Below, one piece after another: positions 18,201-30,300 of a DNA stretch of 64,000 nt (positions are counted from its first letter, which is position 1; each line of letters starts with the position of its first letter). The stretch is from Planctomyces sp. SH-PL14 (GTDB taxonomy: Bacteria > Planctomycetota > Planctomycetia > Planctomycetales > Planctomycetaceae): positions 5,536,001 through 5,600,000 of the forward strand of contig NZ_CP011270.1 of assembly GCF_001610835.1 (NCBI RefSeq), written 5' to 3'. The notes below the pieces were generated by a model. It worked only from the letters and a program-made list of their open reading frames with translations. It did not search any database and had not been told where the DNA came from. The position numbers and the translations under genes were made by a program.

Positions 18201-18281
18201 CGGAATGTGCAGCGTCCCCTTGAGCTTCTTCTTCTGCTCGTCGTCCTGACGCGCCGGATCTTTGTCGGATGGAGTGGTCAT
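12225..18281 (-). CDS. Giant Ser/Thr protein kinase with coiled coil and WD40 propellers
   Basis: 2018 residues. Residues 1-300: acidic and Pro/Ala-rich, disordered. Kinase domain ~307-585: LGQGGMGTVYVA P-loop, VALKVIK with K336, VIHRDIKPEN with catalytic D442, DWG at 460-462 instead of DFG, GSPAYMAPE. ~590-670: TPR-like helices. Membrane helix ~691-710. ~720-930: long Ala/Lys/Glu-rich coiled coil (KKAQEEAE, AQADRD-type repeats). ~960-2018: at least ten WD40-type units (for example SVAVSPDGDRIASADETGRIFLWS, SLDFSADGRQLVSSGDDFLVKVWD, SVIYSPDGTQILSTGDDGTARLWS). Topology predicts a cytoplasmic kinase and an exterior sensor propeller. This Hanks-type kinase-WD40 plan is typical of planctomycetes. 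Gene lies between the FHA/T6SS-like block and the giant surface-protein gene; 92 bp separate it from the latter's stop. Confidence 0.93.
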   Translation of the reverse strand: MTTPSDKDPARQDDEQKKKLKGTLHIPDPVNPVQGTYAFASEVFESQIVDFTDPAPVVINPTNPEQKVFDPSESDTPGSPVSEPMINIAGLDSDDDLPYRNPEVGQTLVPPSDSVQIDSATNIDMIDRKAPPAPGAPAAPAAPPAAVLGSATVPGGAPPAPAFPTFAPTAPPAGTGSDDDLINSRTVVSDPDLDILNSKTLVSGPVDDLEATIAADAFAAVADSFSRTLVSHQSLADLGPSTSINPRDLPEDEIDHWKKITGAKAADFALPDEAQRRSASVGTETRLNVGERTMQAIGSAPVVASDYRLVKVLGQGGMGTVYVAEQRSLDRKVALKVIKPLTDADRERLHSSGRLAKTLKTRRDQFLSEAVVTGHLDHPNIVPIYDVARGSDDSLFYSMKIVEGTPWVKDIAARTLESNIEILLKVGDAVAFAHSRGVIHRDIKPENVMIGDFGVVMLMDWGLAVPTATFAKAETVHQTASLGGSPAYMAPELATGPITRIGPASDIYLLGAALFEIVTGYPPHTGNNATECLRNAAQNIILPVSKKHEGNELIQIARKAMATEPVDRYASVQHFQAAVRGYLSHAESIKLVNKAESDLDEANESGDYNKFNRAIFSYEEALTLWADNDEARQGLIQARVQYAEKAGKKEDFDLGLSLLDEGLDAHRPVAKKLRLGQQERKSRQSRIVWLRRASLGLLFVLIGGGALSVKLINDAVQATALADKKTDDAKKAQEEAEIATGIARKETQRAVDDTKLAVERQKQALGEAQKAEETAKLAANQAAQAQMDAEKAKTDLVQANKDKIKAAEDTKLAQAETMKATIAAAKAAEDAKKADADAKKAEMLVVAATKNLAQAEAAQKNAEMAKAMAEKAKASAEQATMLATQEKQKAEELKKEAEKQAESSRQLAAEEQYLTKIQSVLALIKQNNFERAREVLSEIRAQADRDRIPLGWEYQRLLREVRPTTSSASLPSGTPRSVRLSPDGRAAYVVLHDGEVRRADVDPSGRVALAARPVATVAGASLALPSRSGARLAVATTEGQLQIRDAADGKLLGEAAITNGTIADATFLSETLLAAGCADRTIRLVEIGDSGAPQVVATAWHPDKVVDLSSVTNDKGTIVAAAYAGRRTDGVKVWALDKVEGQYRLVTRTDFRAHAAPVTSVAVSPDGDRIASADETGRIFLWSPRDLRAVSQGDAVRSAVAAAFSKRGPAQADRAQDDFVETYQELHSGKGESDAARLGDVSVTDAESAAHFVTVRSLDFSADGRQLVSSGDDFLVKVWDVAAQREQHVLRGHSSPVLGAVISPLGQGVVVSIGQDRELLGWELSRAGETLKFTGAEQSADVIRPHANDEIFSVRFDAAGKRLVTASRDHTSRIVELEAGTNRAVSVLVLEDEPALRAGATLAEGTDFSVFSMERRGDYLIVGGADSIVRVWKDVGADGCREISTAARTGTNLRGFAVTRDGQWMVTGSSDPASLAKLWKITDGELQFVRDFAGKGAASERITSLAISNDGKKVYGGTDKGVVFVWDAASGEITATLTPSKTPVVQIRTLANDDLLIAADDGSLRKYTGPTLAAGAGAQVDGFVDGLAVSDDDSAAVVIVVPAPKPGSKVADPSGLAIVDLKTMAVRVLATPKTGEPGFRAVRFAPESLTFHTLLEPAGNQPASIATWEAGSDRGAKLAKERAFPVALQAPVAVLSDKSGDLFTIHGHEVYRWDAQSFSMKLSYRPHYQVPQAAFSADGAIVGNCSQSLKLWNAKTGKAIAKLETVHKGPTWSLDFSPKATGAVYHFVTSGSDGLIKQWTWEAGAGFKEVRSLAGHKGAIRSVIYSPDGTQILSTGDDGTARLWSVENGQELRVLSLPKTELNGETVPFVTGRFSPDGQFILVAADRNAYLWSADAAANAAPLRRLVGHSREVQAVGFLGTGPTMRLVTGSRDRSLRVWDPRLGRVDTMAGIVDARELVEMTRHEEAVTALDVSRKGLLVSVGRDGNVNLWPSEPDTDPQRGDMVRGDAPARTTIAAR

Positions 18282-18373
18282 GATTCGGTCACGCGATCGG
18301 GAGTGACTGGCGAGGGGGCCAGTGAAGGACCAGGGCTAACGGGACACAGGGGTGACAAAGACAGAGTTGGACA

Positions 18374-21300
18374 TCAGGAGTTGGCCCGGCGGCGGCGGCG
18401 GGCCGACCGGCTGAACGGGTTTTCGGCCGCTTTCCGGCCACCCTTCCAGGCGGCGAGGAGGAGCGGAACGCCCGCGAGGGCGGCCCGGGGAGCGGCGTCC
18501 GTCGCCACAGCCGGACCATCACTCAGGGTATGCTCGATTTCGGTCGCGAGAGAAGCCCGATCCGGGTCCGCCACCGCAGGAGACCGCCGGGAATCCGCTC
18601 CGGCGGCGGACTGCGCCGTGCCGCCCGACTGGTCGGATTCGTTGCCGTTTGGAATCGAAGCGTCGAAGGAGACGTCGTCCAGGGCGCCCGCCCCTTCCTC
18701 CTCGAGGGCGGTGTCGTCCCCCGACTTCTCGATCGTCGAGCGGATTTCCTTGAGCTGCAGCTCCGTCGGGAGGTTCTCGAGGTCGACGTCCGGCGAGCGG
18801 ACCGCCTTGTCGATCACGTCGAAGCGGAAGACCGAGCGGGGGTTGCCGGTCTCGCCCATCCGGTACCGCAGCTCGTAGCTGCCGTCCGGCAGGTTCTTGA
18901 GCAGCAGCTCCAGGTTGTTGCCGTCCAGGATGTCCTTGGGGAGCGTGACGACTTCCGGCTCGGCGTTCGGGTCGTCCGCAATGATCACGAGCTCGAACGT
19001 CAGCTCGCGGGAGGCGGACCGCTGCGGCGTCTGGCGGATCGGCTCCACCGGCGTCGTCGGGAGCGAGACCGACACGAACTCGGAGACCTGCAGCGGGAAG
19101 GCCCGCTCGAGGACGACCTCGCTCTCGGTCTGGACCGGGAGGGTGATGAAGGTCACCACGCTGCTGAGGAGGATCTCGACCCGCCCGTTGTCGAGGGCGT
19201 CCGCTCCGTTGAGGCCGGTTCCCTGGCGGACATCCGCGGCGTTGACGCTTCCGGGGGAGTACTGCTCCAGGTTCCGGAACTGGGCCGGGATGTCGGTGGA
19301 GCTCGCCAGCCCCAGCGTCTCGCCGGTCGCGGTGTTGATCGGCGACAGGGCCTGGCCGTTGACGCTCGACGCCAGGACGACGATCGACGGGTCGTGCGAG
19401 ACGGCGAAGTCGACGAAGAACAGGTTCGGGGAGCCCCCCGGGAGGGTTCCCGGCACGCTCAGGGCGAACTGGTCCGCCTGCGAGTAGGTGTGGGAGAGGA
19501 TCGTCGGGTTGCCGCCGGTCAGGTAGGTCGCGTTGGCGTCCGCGGTCCACCCCGTTCCGCCGAACGAGACCCCGGTGTAGCGGGGGCTCGTGTCCAGGAA
19601 GCCGAGGAAGTTCGTCCCGTCGAGGTCGCCCCAGTCGACATGGACGTTGAGACCCAGCTCGCCCGCCACGCCGACCGTGTCGAGCGTGATCGAGACGTCG
19701 CCGTTGTTGCCGATCGGGACCTGGCCGCCGGCGGTGGTGTAGTAACCCGCCCGGTCGAAGTTCTTCGCGATCGCGTAGGCCAGGGAGGTGACCGGGTTGA
19801 CGGTCATGATCGTCGACTGGCCGGAGGTGAAGACGAAGTTCCCCCCCGCCACGAGCGTCGCCGAGGCGGCCGCGGTGTTGAAGACCATCAGGGTTCCGCC
19901 GACGCCCAGCGGGCTGACCGCGGTCCCCTGGAAGACGATGTCCCCGCCGCTCCCCTTGGCGACCAGCAGGGCCGTGCTGGCGTTGGCGTCGAGCGGGGTG
20001 GCGTCCCCGGCGGTGACGGTCCGGACCGTGATCGTCGAGCTGGCGGCCCCTCCGGCCCCCAGGTTGGTGGCCGGGGTGTTGGTCCCGGCGATGACGTCGA
20101 GCGTCACGCGGTCGAGGTCGTTCGTCACGACGGCGATCGAGCCGTTCGCGGTCACGACGTTCTCGAGGATGATGGCGTCGGTCTCGAAGACGAAGACGCC
20201 CCCCGTCCCGATGATGTTGGCGAAGAGGCTCGTCACGCTCGTGTCGAAGAAGTCGGCGCTCGTGCCGAGGCCCGTCACGGTCGTGACCGAGAGGACGTTC
20301 GCCGTCACGTTGACGTTGGTCCCGTTGCCGTCCGTGACCGCCCCGGCGGTCAGTGTGACGTTGGCGGTTCCGCCGGCGGCCGTGATCCCGTCGATCGCGT
20401 TCGGAACGCGGGCTCCGGCCGCGACCGTCCCGATCGCGACGCTGTCGACATCGAAGTAGGCGACGTCGCCGGTGCCGGTCGTGGCGGCGAAGACGTCGAC
20501 GTCGTTGTTGGCGCTTCCCAGGCTGATCAGGGTCCCGGCCGCAGCCGAGAGGTTGGCCGTCGTCAGGATGCCGCCGGCGGTCTGGGTGATCGCCCCCGCC
20601 GTGGAGACGAGGCGGATGTCGCTGGCGGCGGTGATCGCGGTCTCGAGGCTCAGGTTGCCGCCGGCCAGGAGCTCGATGTCGAGGGCCGCCGTCACGCCGC
20701 TGCCGGCGGTCGTCACGAGCGCTCCGCCGGGGATCGCCACGATCCGCAGGTCGTCGGCGTCCAGGAAGTAGACGTTGCCGGCGGTCGCAGCGGCGGTGAA
20801 GAAGTCGACGTCGTTGTTCGCCAGGGCCAGGTCGACCGACCCGGCCGCGAAGGCGCTCAGGGTGGAGCTGGTGATGATCCCGGTGGCCGACTGGACGATC
20901 GAGCCGCCGACCGCCTGCAGCCGGACGTCGTCCCCGAGAGCGGTGATCGCCTCGTTCACGCCGATGTTGAGGCCGGCGAGAATCTCGACGTCGAGCCCGG
21001 CCACGATCCCGGTCCCGCCGCCGATGCAGATCGAGCCCGCGACCGCCCCGACCGTGACGTCATTGGCGTCTTGGAAGTAGACGTTCCCGGTCGTCGCCTC
21101 GGCGGAGAAGATCGCGACGTCGTTGACGAGCGTCGAGAGGTCGACCGAGCCGGCGGCCCGGGCCAGGAGCGAACCGGCGCCGATCGCCGCCGTCTGCGTC
21201 ACCGAGCCGGTGTCGGACTGCAGCCGGACCGTGCCGCTCGACAGGGCCAGGTTGATCGACAGCGAGCCGACCGACCGCAGATCGATCTCGGCCGGGGCGG

Positions 21301-24300
21301 TGACGCCATTGACGGCGCCGGTCACCAGGACCCCGCCCGCCACGTTGCCGAGCGTGAAGGTGTCGGCGTCCATGAACCGGACCGCCGAGCCGGCGGAGGC
21401 GGCAAAGACGTCGACGTCGTTGTTCGCGAGGCAGAGCTCCACCGACTGGCCGGCCCCGTTCGCCTGGGCGCTCAGGTTGGCCGCCGTGATGGCGCCGGTG
21501 GCGGTCTGGCTGATCGAGCCGGCGGTCGACTGCAGCCGGACGTCGTCCCCGAGGGCGTTCACGACCTGCTGGAGGCTGAGGTTGCCGGCCGTGAGGAGTT
21601 CGACGTCGTTCGCGCCGTTGGCCGTGATCCCGTTGACCGCCGTCGTGACGCACGTCCCGGCGGTCACGTTGCCGACGATGAGGTCGTCCGCGTCGCGGAA
21701 GTAGACGAAGCCGTTCCCCGTGACGGCGGCGAAGGTATCGACGTCGTTCGCGAGCCGCAGGTCGACGTTCGTCGCCGCCTGGGCGCTGAGGCTTCCCGCG
21801 GCGATGGCGCCGACGCCGCTCTGGGTCACCGCGCCGGTGGTCGACTGGAGCCGGACATCGTCCCCGAGAGCGGTGACCGCCTGCTGAAGGCTGAGGGCGC
21901 CCACCGACATGACTTCGACGTCGGTGCCGCCCGTGATCCCGTTCACCGCGGTGCTGACGAGCGTCCCGCCGGTCACCGAGCCGACGATCAGGTCATCGGC
22001 GTCCCGGAAGAGGACGAATCCGCTCGTCGCGGTCGCGGCGAAGACGTCGACGTCGTTGGCGGCGGCGACGCACAGGTTGACGTCGATCGCGGCCTGGGCG
22101 CTGAGGTTGGCGGCCGTGATGACGCCGGCGGCGGTCTGGGTCACGGAGCCGGCGGTCGACTGGAGCCGGACGTCGTCCCCGGCGGCGGTGACCGCCTGCT
22201 GGAGGCTCAGGTCATTGACCGTCAGGACTTCGATATCGGTCCCGGCCGTGATTCCGTTGACCGCCCCGACGACACAGAAGCCGCCGGCCACGGAGCCGAC
22301 GATCAGGTCGTCGGAGTCCCGGAAGAAGACGTCCCCGGTCGTGGCGGTGGCCGCAAAGACGTTGACGTCGTTGGCCGCGGTCCCCAGGTTGACGTCCGCC
22401 GAGGCCTGGGCGCTGAGGTTGGCGGTCGTGATGATGCCGGTCGCCGACTGGCTGATCGAGCCGCCGGTCACTTCCAGCCGGACATCGTCGCCGATGGCGG
22501 TGATCGCCTGATCGACGATGATCTCTTCCCCGGCCATGATCTCGACGTCGACCCCCGCCGTAATGCCGGTCACCAGGTTGGTGACCAGGACCCCTCCGGC
22601 GAGGCTGCCGACCGTGACGCCGTCGAAGTCGCGGAAGTAGACGCTCCCCACCGTCGAGGTCGCGGCAAACTCGTCGACGTTGTTGACGGCAATGCACAGG
22701 GTGACGTTGTTGAAGGCCTGGGCGCTGAGCCGGCCCCCGGTGATGACTCCGGTCGCCGTCTGCGTGATCACGCTGCCGGTCGACACGAGGCGGATGTCAT
22801 CCAGCTGGGCGGTCACGACGGCCTGGATGCTCAGGATCGCGGCGGTGCGGATCTCGATGTCGCCGGCCGCTCCCGCTTCCGCGGTCGCATCCCCCGCCAC
22901 GACCCCGGTCGCGCCGGTGACGCAGATCGAGCCCGCCACCGTCCCGATGACGAGGTCGTCGACGTCGTTGAAGTAGATCGAGCCGGCCGAGGTGGTGGTC
23001 GCCGCCGCGAAGGTGTTGACGTCGTTCCCGAGCTGGAGGTCGATGTTGCCCGAGGCCCGGGCCACGAGCGACGTCGCCACGATCGTGCCGGTCCCCGACT
23101 GCGTGATCGCGCCGTTGTCCGCCTGGAGCCGGACCGTTCCGCTGGTGAGCCCCTGGGTGATCGCGAGGTCCCCCGAGCCGGCCCGCAGGTCGATCTCGCT
23201 GGGAGCGGTCACGCCGGTGACGTCCCCGGTCACCAGCACCCCGCCGAGGACGGTCCCGAGGGTGAAGGTGTCGGCGTCCATGAACCGGACCGCGACGGCC
23301 GCGCTGGCGGCGAACGTGTCGACGTCGTTGGGGGCGACGCACAGCTCGACCGACCCGCCCGCTCCGTTGGCCCGGGCGCTGAGGTTGGCGGCCGTGATGA
23401 CCCCCGCCACGGTCTGGGTGATCGAGCCCGCGGTCGCCTGGAGCCGGACGTCGTCCCCGTCGGCGGTCACGACCGCCTGGAGGTCGAGGGTTCCGCCGGT
23501 GAGGATCTCGATGTCTCCCGCTCCGCTGGCGACGACGCCGGTGGCGCCCGTCGTGATGCAGATCGAGGCGGCCACCGAGCCGACGACGAGGTCATCCGTA
23601 TCGCGGAAGTAGACGAAGCCGGAGCTGGTCGTCTCCGCGGCGAAGATGTTGACATCGTTCGCGAGCCGGAGGTCGACGTTCCCGGAGGCCCGCGCCAGGA
23701 GCGAGCCGGCGGTGATCGTCCCCGTTCCCGACTGGGTCACGGAGCCGTTGTCCGCCTGGAGCCGGATCGTGCCGCTCGAGAGGGCCTCGGTGATCGCCAG
23801 GTCCCCGGAGCCGGCGCGGAGGTCGATCTCGCTCGCGGCGGTGATCCCCGTCACGTTGTTCACGATCAGCACGCCGCCGGGGACCGTCCCGAGGGCGAAG
23901 TTGTCGACGTCCATGAACCGGACCGCGACCGCCGCGCTCGCCGCGAAGGTGTCGACGTCATTGTTCGCAGTGCACAGCTCGACCGACTGGCCGGCGGCGT
24001 TGGCCTGGGCGCTGAGGCTGGCGGCGGTGATGACCCCCGCCACGGTCTGGGTGATCGAGCCGGTCGTGGACTGGAGCCGGACCGTGTCCCCCGCGGCCGT
24101 GACTTCGGCCTGGAGGCCGAGGGTCCCGACCGTCAGGATCTCGATATCGCCGCCCGCCACAACACCGGCGTCCCCGGCGATGCAGACCGATCCCGCGACC
24201 GTCCCGACCGTGAGGCCCGACGTGTCGCGGAAGTAGACGAAGCCCGCCGTCGCTTCCGCTGCGAGCGTCCCGGCGTCGTTCGCGAGCTGGAAGTTGATGT

Positions 24301-27300
24301 TGTTCGAGGCCAGCAGGAGGAGGTTCGTGGCGGTGATCGTCCCGGTCCCCGACTGCGTCAGCGAACCGTTGTCCGCCTGGAGCCGGATCGTGCCGCTGGA
24401 GAGCGCCTCGCTGATGTTGAGGTTCCCCACGCCCGCCCGGAGGTCGATCTCGGTGGGAGCCGTGACGCCGGTCACGCTGCTCGCGACCAGGACTCCCGCT
24501 CCCACGGTTCCGAGGGCGAAGGTGTTGGCGTCCATGAACCGGACGGCAACCGCGGCGCTGCCGGCGAACGTCCCGACGTCGTTGGCCGCGGTGCACAGCT
24601 CGACCGACTGGAACACCCCGTTGGCTTGGGCGCTGAGGTTGGTGGCGAAGATGGTTCCGGCGGAGGTCTGGGTGATCGATCCGTCATCCGCCTGGAGCCG
24701 GACGTCGTCCCCGATGGCCGTCACGGCCGCCTCCAGGCCGAGCTCGCCGCTGGTGCGGATCTCGATGTCCTGGCCGGCCTCGAACCCCACGACCTGCTGC
24801 GTCACCAGGACGCCGCCCGTGACGGTCCCGACGGTCACGCTCCCGGAGTCGCGGTAGTAGAGGAAGTCGGCCGCGTTCGCGCCGGTGACCGCCGCCACGA
24901 CGTCGACGCTGTTCGAGGCGGACCGCAGGTCGATCTCCGCCGTCGCGCGGGCGCTGAAGTTGGCGGCCGAGACCCCGCCCCCCGTCTGGACGATCGAACC
25001 CGCCGTCGTCTGGAGCCGGACCGTGTCATCCGCCGCCGCGATGTCCTGCAGGAGGCTGATGTTCCCGCCGGCCAGGATCTCAACGTTGTTCCCCGTGCCG
25101 CCTGCCGTCACGCCGCTGGCGCCGCCAATGCAGCTGGAGCCATTCACGAAGGAGATCGTCAGGCCGTCCGTGTCGTTGAAGTAGACAAAGCCGTCCGTCG
25201 TCTCCGCGCTAAAAACGTCGACGTCGTTGGCCAGCCGCAGGTCGACATCCGTGCCGGCCCGCGCCAGCAGCGACGTCCCCGTGATGATCGCCCCGGCGTC
25301 CTGCGTCACCGAGCCGGTGTCGGACTGCAGGCGGACCGTCGTGCTCGTGAGGGCCTGGTTGAGCTGGAGGTTTCCGCCCGCCCGGAGGTCGATCTCGTTC
25401 GGGGCGGTGACGCCGTTGAGATCGGCGCTCAGGACGCTCCCGGCGGTCACGGTGCCGAGCGTGAACGTGTTGGCGTCCATGAACCGGACCGCCGAGCCGG
25501 CGGTGGCGGCGAAGGTATTGACGTCGTTGGGGGCGAGGCACAGCTCGACCAGGTTCCCGGCCTCGGCGCCGAGGAGGTCGGCGATCACCGGGGCGGTGGC
25601 GTCCTGCGTGATGTTCGTCGTGGCCCGCAGCCGGACCGTGCTGCCGGCGCTCGTGCCGACGTTGACGCCGCTGACATCCGCGACGAAGACGTTTCCGGCC
25701 GTGACCGTCGAGAGGTTCACGCTGTTGGTGTCGCGGAAGCTGACGAACTGCCCGCCGCCGGTCGCCGCGGCGGCGAAGTCCGTGACGTTGTTCGTCGCCA
25801 GTGAGAGGTCGATGTCCCCGGTGTCGGAGACGGCCGCCAGGGTCGCCCCCGTGATGGCGGCGGTCTGGGTGATGTCGCCGCTGGCCCGCAGGCGGATCGT
25901 CCCGTTGCCGGAGGCGATGGCGTCGCTGATGACCAGGTTCCCCGCGTTCACGAGGACCGAGATGTCTCCGTTGGCTCCGCTGGCATTGAGCCCCGAGACG
26001 GCGCCGACGGTCCCGACCGTCAGGCTCCCGGCGGCGGCGACCTGCTCCAGGAAGATCCCGCCGGAGGTCGTGGCCCGCGCGGCGACGGTGCCGACGGAGA
26101 TCTCCAGGCGGTCGGCGGCGGTCCCGACCCCGCCGCCGGTCCGCAGCTCGAGGGCCGACGCGGTCACGTTCAGGGCGCCGGCGTTGGCGTCCGTGATCGC
26201 TCCGGTGATCTCGAGGCAGACGGTGGCGGTCGTCGAGACGATGTCGACGGCGACCGAGTCGGAATCGGTGTAGTTGATGACGCCGGACGCGTTCGCCGTA
26301 TCGGCGGCGTTGCGGGCCTGCAGGTTGATGGTGTCGAAGTCGTTCGTCGCGAAGTCGAGCGTGATCGCCGCGCCGGCGTCGTTGAGGGTCTTGACCGAAA
26401 GCGTGGTCCCGACGAGCTGGCCAGAATCGGTGATCGCATCGGTCCCCGAGAGGGTCACGGTGCTGGCGGTCCGGATCGTCGCGACGTCGAAGCCGGTCTG
26501 GTCGACGTAGGTGATCGCTCCCGCGGCGTTCGCCACATCGGCGGCGTTGCGGGCCTGCAGGTTGACGGTGTTGAAGTTGATCGTCGCCGAATCGAGCGTG
26601 ATCGCCGCGCCGGCGTCATTGAGGGTCTTGACCGTCAGCGTGTTCCCGTTCATCAGGGAGGTGGACCCGGTGATCGCCCCGCCGGCGGTCAGCGTGACGT
26701 TCCCCGTCGTCGTGATGGTCCGGACGATGTCGAAACCGGTCGCGTCGCGGTAGGTCAGGTTGCCCGCCGCGAAGCTGTTGCCGAGAGCGTTGAACGACTC
26801 CAGCCGGATCGACGCGAAGTCGTTCGTGGCGTTGTCGAGGACGATGTCCGCGCCGGCGTTGTTGAACGTCCTCGCCGTCAGCAGCGTGCCGGTGAGCTGG
26901 CCGGAATCGGTGATCGTGCCGGTGCCGGACAGCGTGACGGTGCTCGTCGTCAGGGCGGCCGCGACGTCGAATCCGGTCGCGTCGAAGTAGGTGATCGCCC
27001 CGGCGGCATTGGCCGCGTCGGCGGCGTTGCGGGCCTGGAGGTTGACGGTCGCGAAGTCGTTGGTCTGGTTGTCGAGGGCGATCGCGGCGCCGGCGTTGTT
27101 GAGCGTCTTCACGATCAGCGACGTGCCGGTGAGCTGGCCCGAATCGGTGATCGCGTCGCCGCCGGTCAGCGTGACGCTGCTCGTCGTCAGGGCGGTCTGG
27201 ACGTCGAATCCGGTCGCGTCGCGGTACGTGATCGCGCCGGCGGCGTTCGCCGCGTCGGCCGCGTCGCGGGCCTGCAGGTTGACCGTCGTGAACTCGTTCG

Positions 27301-30300
27301 TCGCGTTGTCGAGGGTGATCGCGGCGCCGCCGTTGTTGAGCGTCTTCGCGAACAGCGTCGTGCCGGTGAGCTGGCCGGAGTCGGTGATCGGTCCGCCGCC
27401 GACCAGCGTGACGGTGCTCGTCGTCAGGGCGGTCGCGACGTCGAAGCCGTCCGCGTCGGCGTAAGTGATCGCTCCGGCGGCGTTCAACGTGTCGGCCGCG
27501 TTCCGGGCCCGCAGGCTGACGGTGTTGAAGTCGTTGGCGGCGTTGCTGAGCCGGACCAGTCCGCCGGCGTCGTTGAGCGACCGGGCGTCGAGCGTCGCCC
27601 CGGAGACCGCGCCGGTGAGGTCGATCGAGCTGGCGACGAGCGTCATCGCGTCATTGGCCGCGACCGTTCCGGCGCCGGTGATCGTCCCCCCCACCGTGAC
27701 CGAGAGGTCCGACCCGGCGGCGCTGAGGTTCGTCGTCCCGGAGAAGACGACCGTATCGGTCCCGCCCAGTCCGTTGATCGTGAGGGACCGGGTGTAATCG
27801 GGGATGTCCACCGTCAGGTCGACGGTCGCGGTCAGCCCCATGTTGACGATGAGGGTCCCGACCGAGTTGTCGAACGTGGTCGTCTCGAAGGCGCTGGTGC
27901 CGCTGCGGATCTGCGAGATCCCGTTCGCGGCGGTCCCGTCGTCCTCCAGGAAGACCGTGTCGGCGGCGTCCGGGAGGTTGAAGATCAGGGTCGTGATCGT
28001 GCTCCCCGCCATGTCGACCGGCTCGAGGCCGGTGTAGTTGATCGTGGCGGAGGCGGAGGCGGTGTTGTAGACGATGTTCCCCGCGTTCGCCGGGGTGGTC
28101 GTCAGGAACGTGTGCGTCACCGTCGTGAAGGTGCCGCCGTTGATGTCGAGCTTGTCGTTGTCCCCCGCGGTCTCGCCGCCGTTCCAGTTGATGTCGACGT
28201 CGAAGAAGCCGCCGGTCGCGGCGTAGTTGACCAGCAGCGTCTCGCTCTGGCCGTTGGTGCCGATGACCGTGACCGTCTGATTCAGGACCGAGGCGTAGGA
28301 AACGGAGTCGACGATGACCCCGTCGTCCAGGAACTGGATGGTGTTTCCGATCCGCCGCAGCTCCAGGTTCCCCGCTCCGGCACCGTCGGAGGTGAAGATG
28401 ACCGCTCCGGACTGCGTCAGGCGGAAGTCGTTCGAACCCCCGCCACCGGCTTGATAGTTGGCGATGAACGGGATGCCGTTGATCGTGCGGGTCCCCTCAT
28501 CCGGGACGCCGGAGAAGGTCCCGCTGATGGCATCGTTGCCGTCGTTGACGATCAGGTTGATCCGCTGGGCGGGACTGGGGGTGATCGTCCCGTTCGTCGT
28601 CAGCGTGACCCCCGCCTGGATCGTCACCGTCCCGGTGACGTCGAGCTGGTCGTACCCGCTCCCCGCCGTGTTGGTGTTGACGTCCGCGACGTAGAACGAC
28701 CCGGTCTGGAACGTCAGGTTGCCGACTTCCAGGACCGCCGTGGTCCCCGGTGCCAGGCCCGGCGCCAGGGTGCCGCCGCTGGCGATCGTGACCGACCCGC
28801 TGATGCTTCCGTTTCCGCCCAGGGTCCCGCCGTTGTTGACCAGGACGCTGCTGGTCCCGGTCCCCGAGCCCGCGCCGTTGGTGACGAGGAGCACCCCGTC
28901 GGAAACGGTCGTCGTCCCGGTGTAGGTGTTGGCGCGGGCCAGGGTCAGGGTCCCCGGACCCTGCTTGGTCAGCCCGCCGCCGCTGATCGTCGTACCGACC
29001 GCCTGCGTGATCGCGTCGTCGCTTCCGACCGTGAGCCCGGCCGAGGCGGCGATGTTCCCCAGGACCATCCCGCCGGCGTCGTCCCGCAGGCTGACCGCGG
29101 TGCCGGTGGCCGCCACGGTCCCGACGAAGTCGTTGCCCGGATCCGACAGGTCGATGATCCCGCCGGCCCCGGCCAGCGTCACCGCGCCGGCCCCGGCCTG
29201 AGTGATCCCGCCGGTCTGCGTGATCCCGACCGCCGTGATGGTGAGGGTTCCGGTCCCGACCGCCGAGGCTCCCAGGATGATCGCGTTGGCGTCCCTGATG
29301 GAGACGTTGTTGGCGCCACTGTTGTTCAGCGAGACCGACCCCGTGAAGTCGTTCGAGGTGTTCGTCAGGGTGATGACCCCGGCGCCGGCGTTGAAGGTCG
29401 CCGCTCCGGCCGCCGCTCCCTGGATGATGGCCCCCGATTGCGTGATCCCGACGGCGTTGACCGTCAGCGTCCCGGTCCCGACGGTCGACGCCCCGAGGAG
29501 GAGTGCGTTGACGTCCGTGATGGCGACGTTGTTGGCGCCGCTGTTGTTCAGCGAGACCGCGCCGGTGAAGTTGTTCCCGGCGTCGATCAGGCTGATCGCC
29601 CCCGCGCCGGCGTTGAACGTGACCGCTCCGGCCGCGGGGGCCTGGGCGATGGCGCCGGTCTGGGAGATCCCGACGGCGTCGACCGTGAACGTCCCGGTGC
29701 CGAGCGTCGAGGCTCCGAGCACGAGCGCGTTGACGTCCGTGATGGCGACGTTGCCCGCCCCGGTCGCAAAGAGCGAGACCGCCCCGCCGAAGTCGTTCGC
29801 GGGGTCGGTGAGCGTGATGGAGGTCCCGCCGGTGGTGGCGGTGAAGCTGCTGGTCCCCGTGACGGCGAGGGCGGCGGTCTGCGTGATCGCCCCGGTGGAG
29901 CTGACCGTCAGCGATCCGGCCGAGCCCGCGATCGCCGTGGCACTGTCTTCCTGGATCGAGACCGTCCCGCCGGAGTTGACGGTCACGCTGCCGAAGTTCG
30001 TCGTGCTGGCGCCCCCGATGGCGATCGACGTGCCGCCGAAGGAGGCATTGTTCGTGACGGCGAGGCTCGCGGAGCCGTCGGTGATGGCGCCGGTCGAGGT
30101 GAGCGAGAGGCTGTTGGCGACGTTGGCGCCGAGCAGGCTGGTGTCCGAGTCCTCCTGGATCGAGACCGCGCCGGCGGAGCTGAAGGTCACGCTGCCGAAA
30201 TTCGTGGTGGTCCCCGCGCCGCCGATGGTGATCGACGAGCTGGCGAAGGCGGCGTTAGTCGTGACGGCGAGGCTCGTCGAACTGTCCGAGATTCCTCCGG

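Noticed and set aside
20460-25560. Possible CRISPR array because of ~300-bp periodic repeats
   Set aside because: Period far too long, repeats are degenerate and in frame, and encode related protein units.
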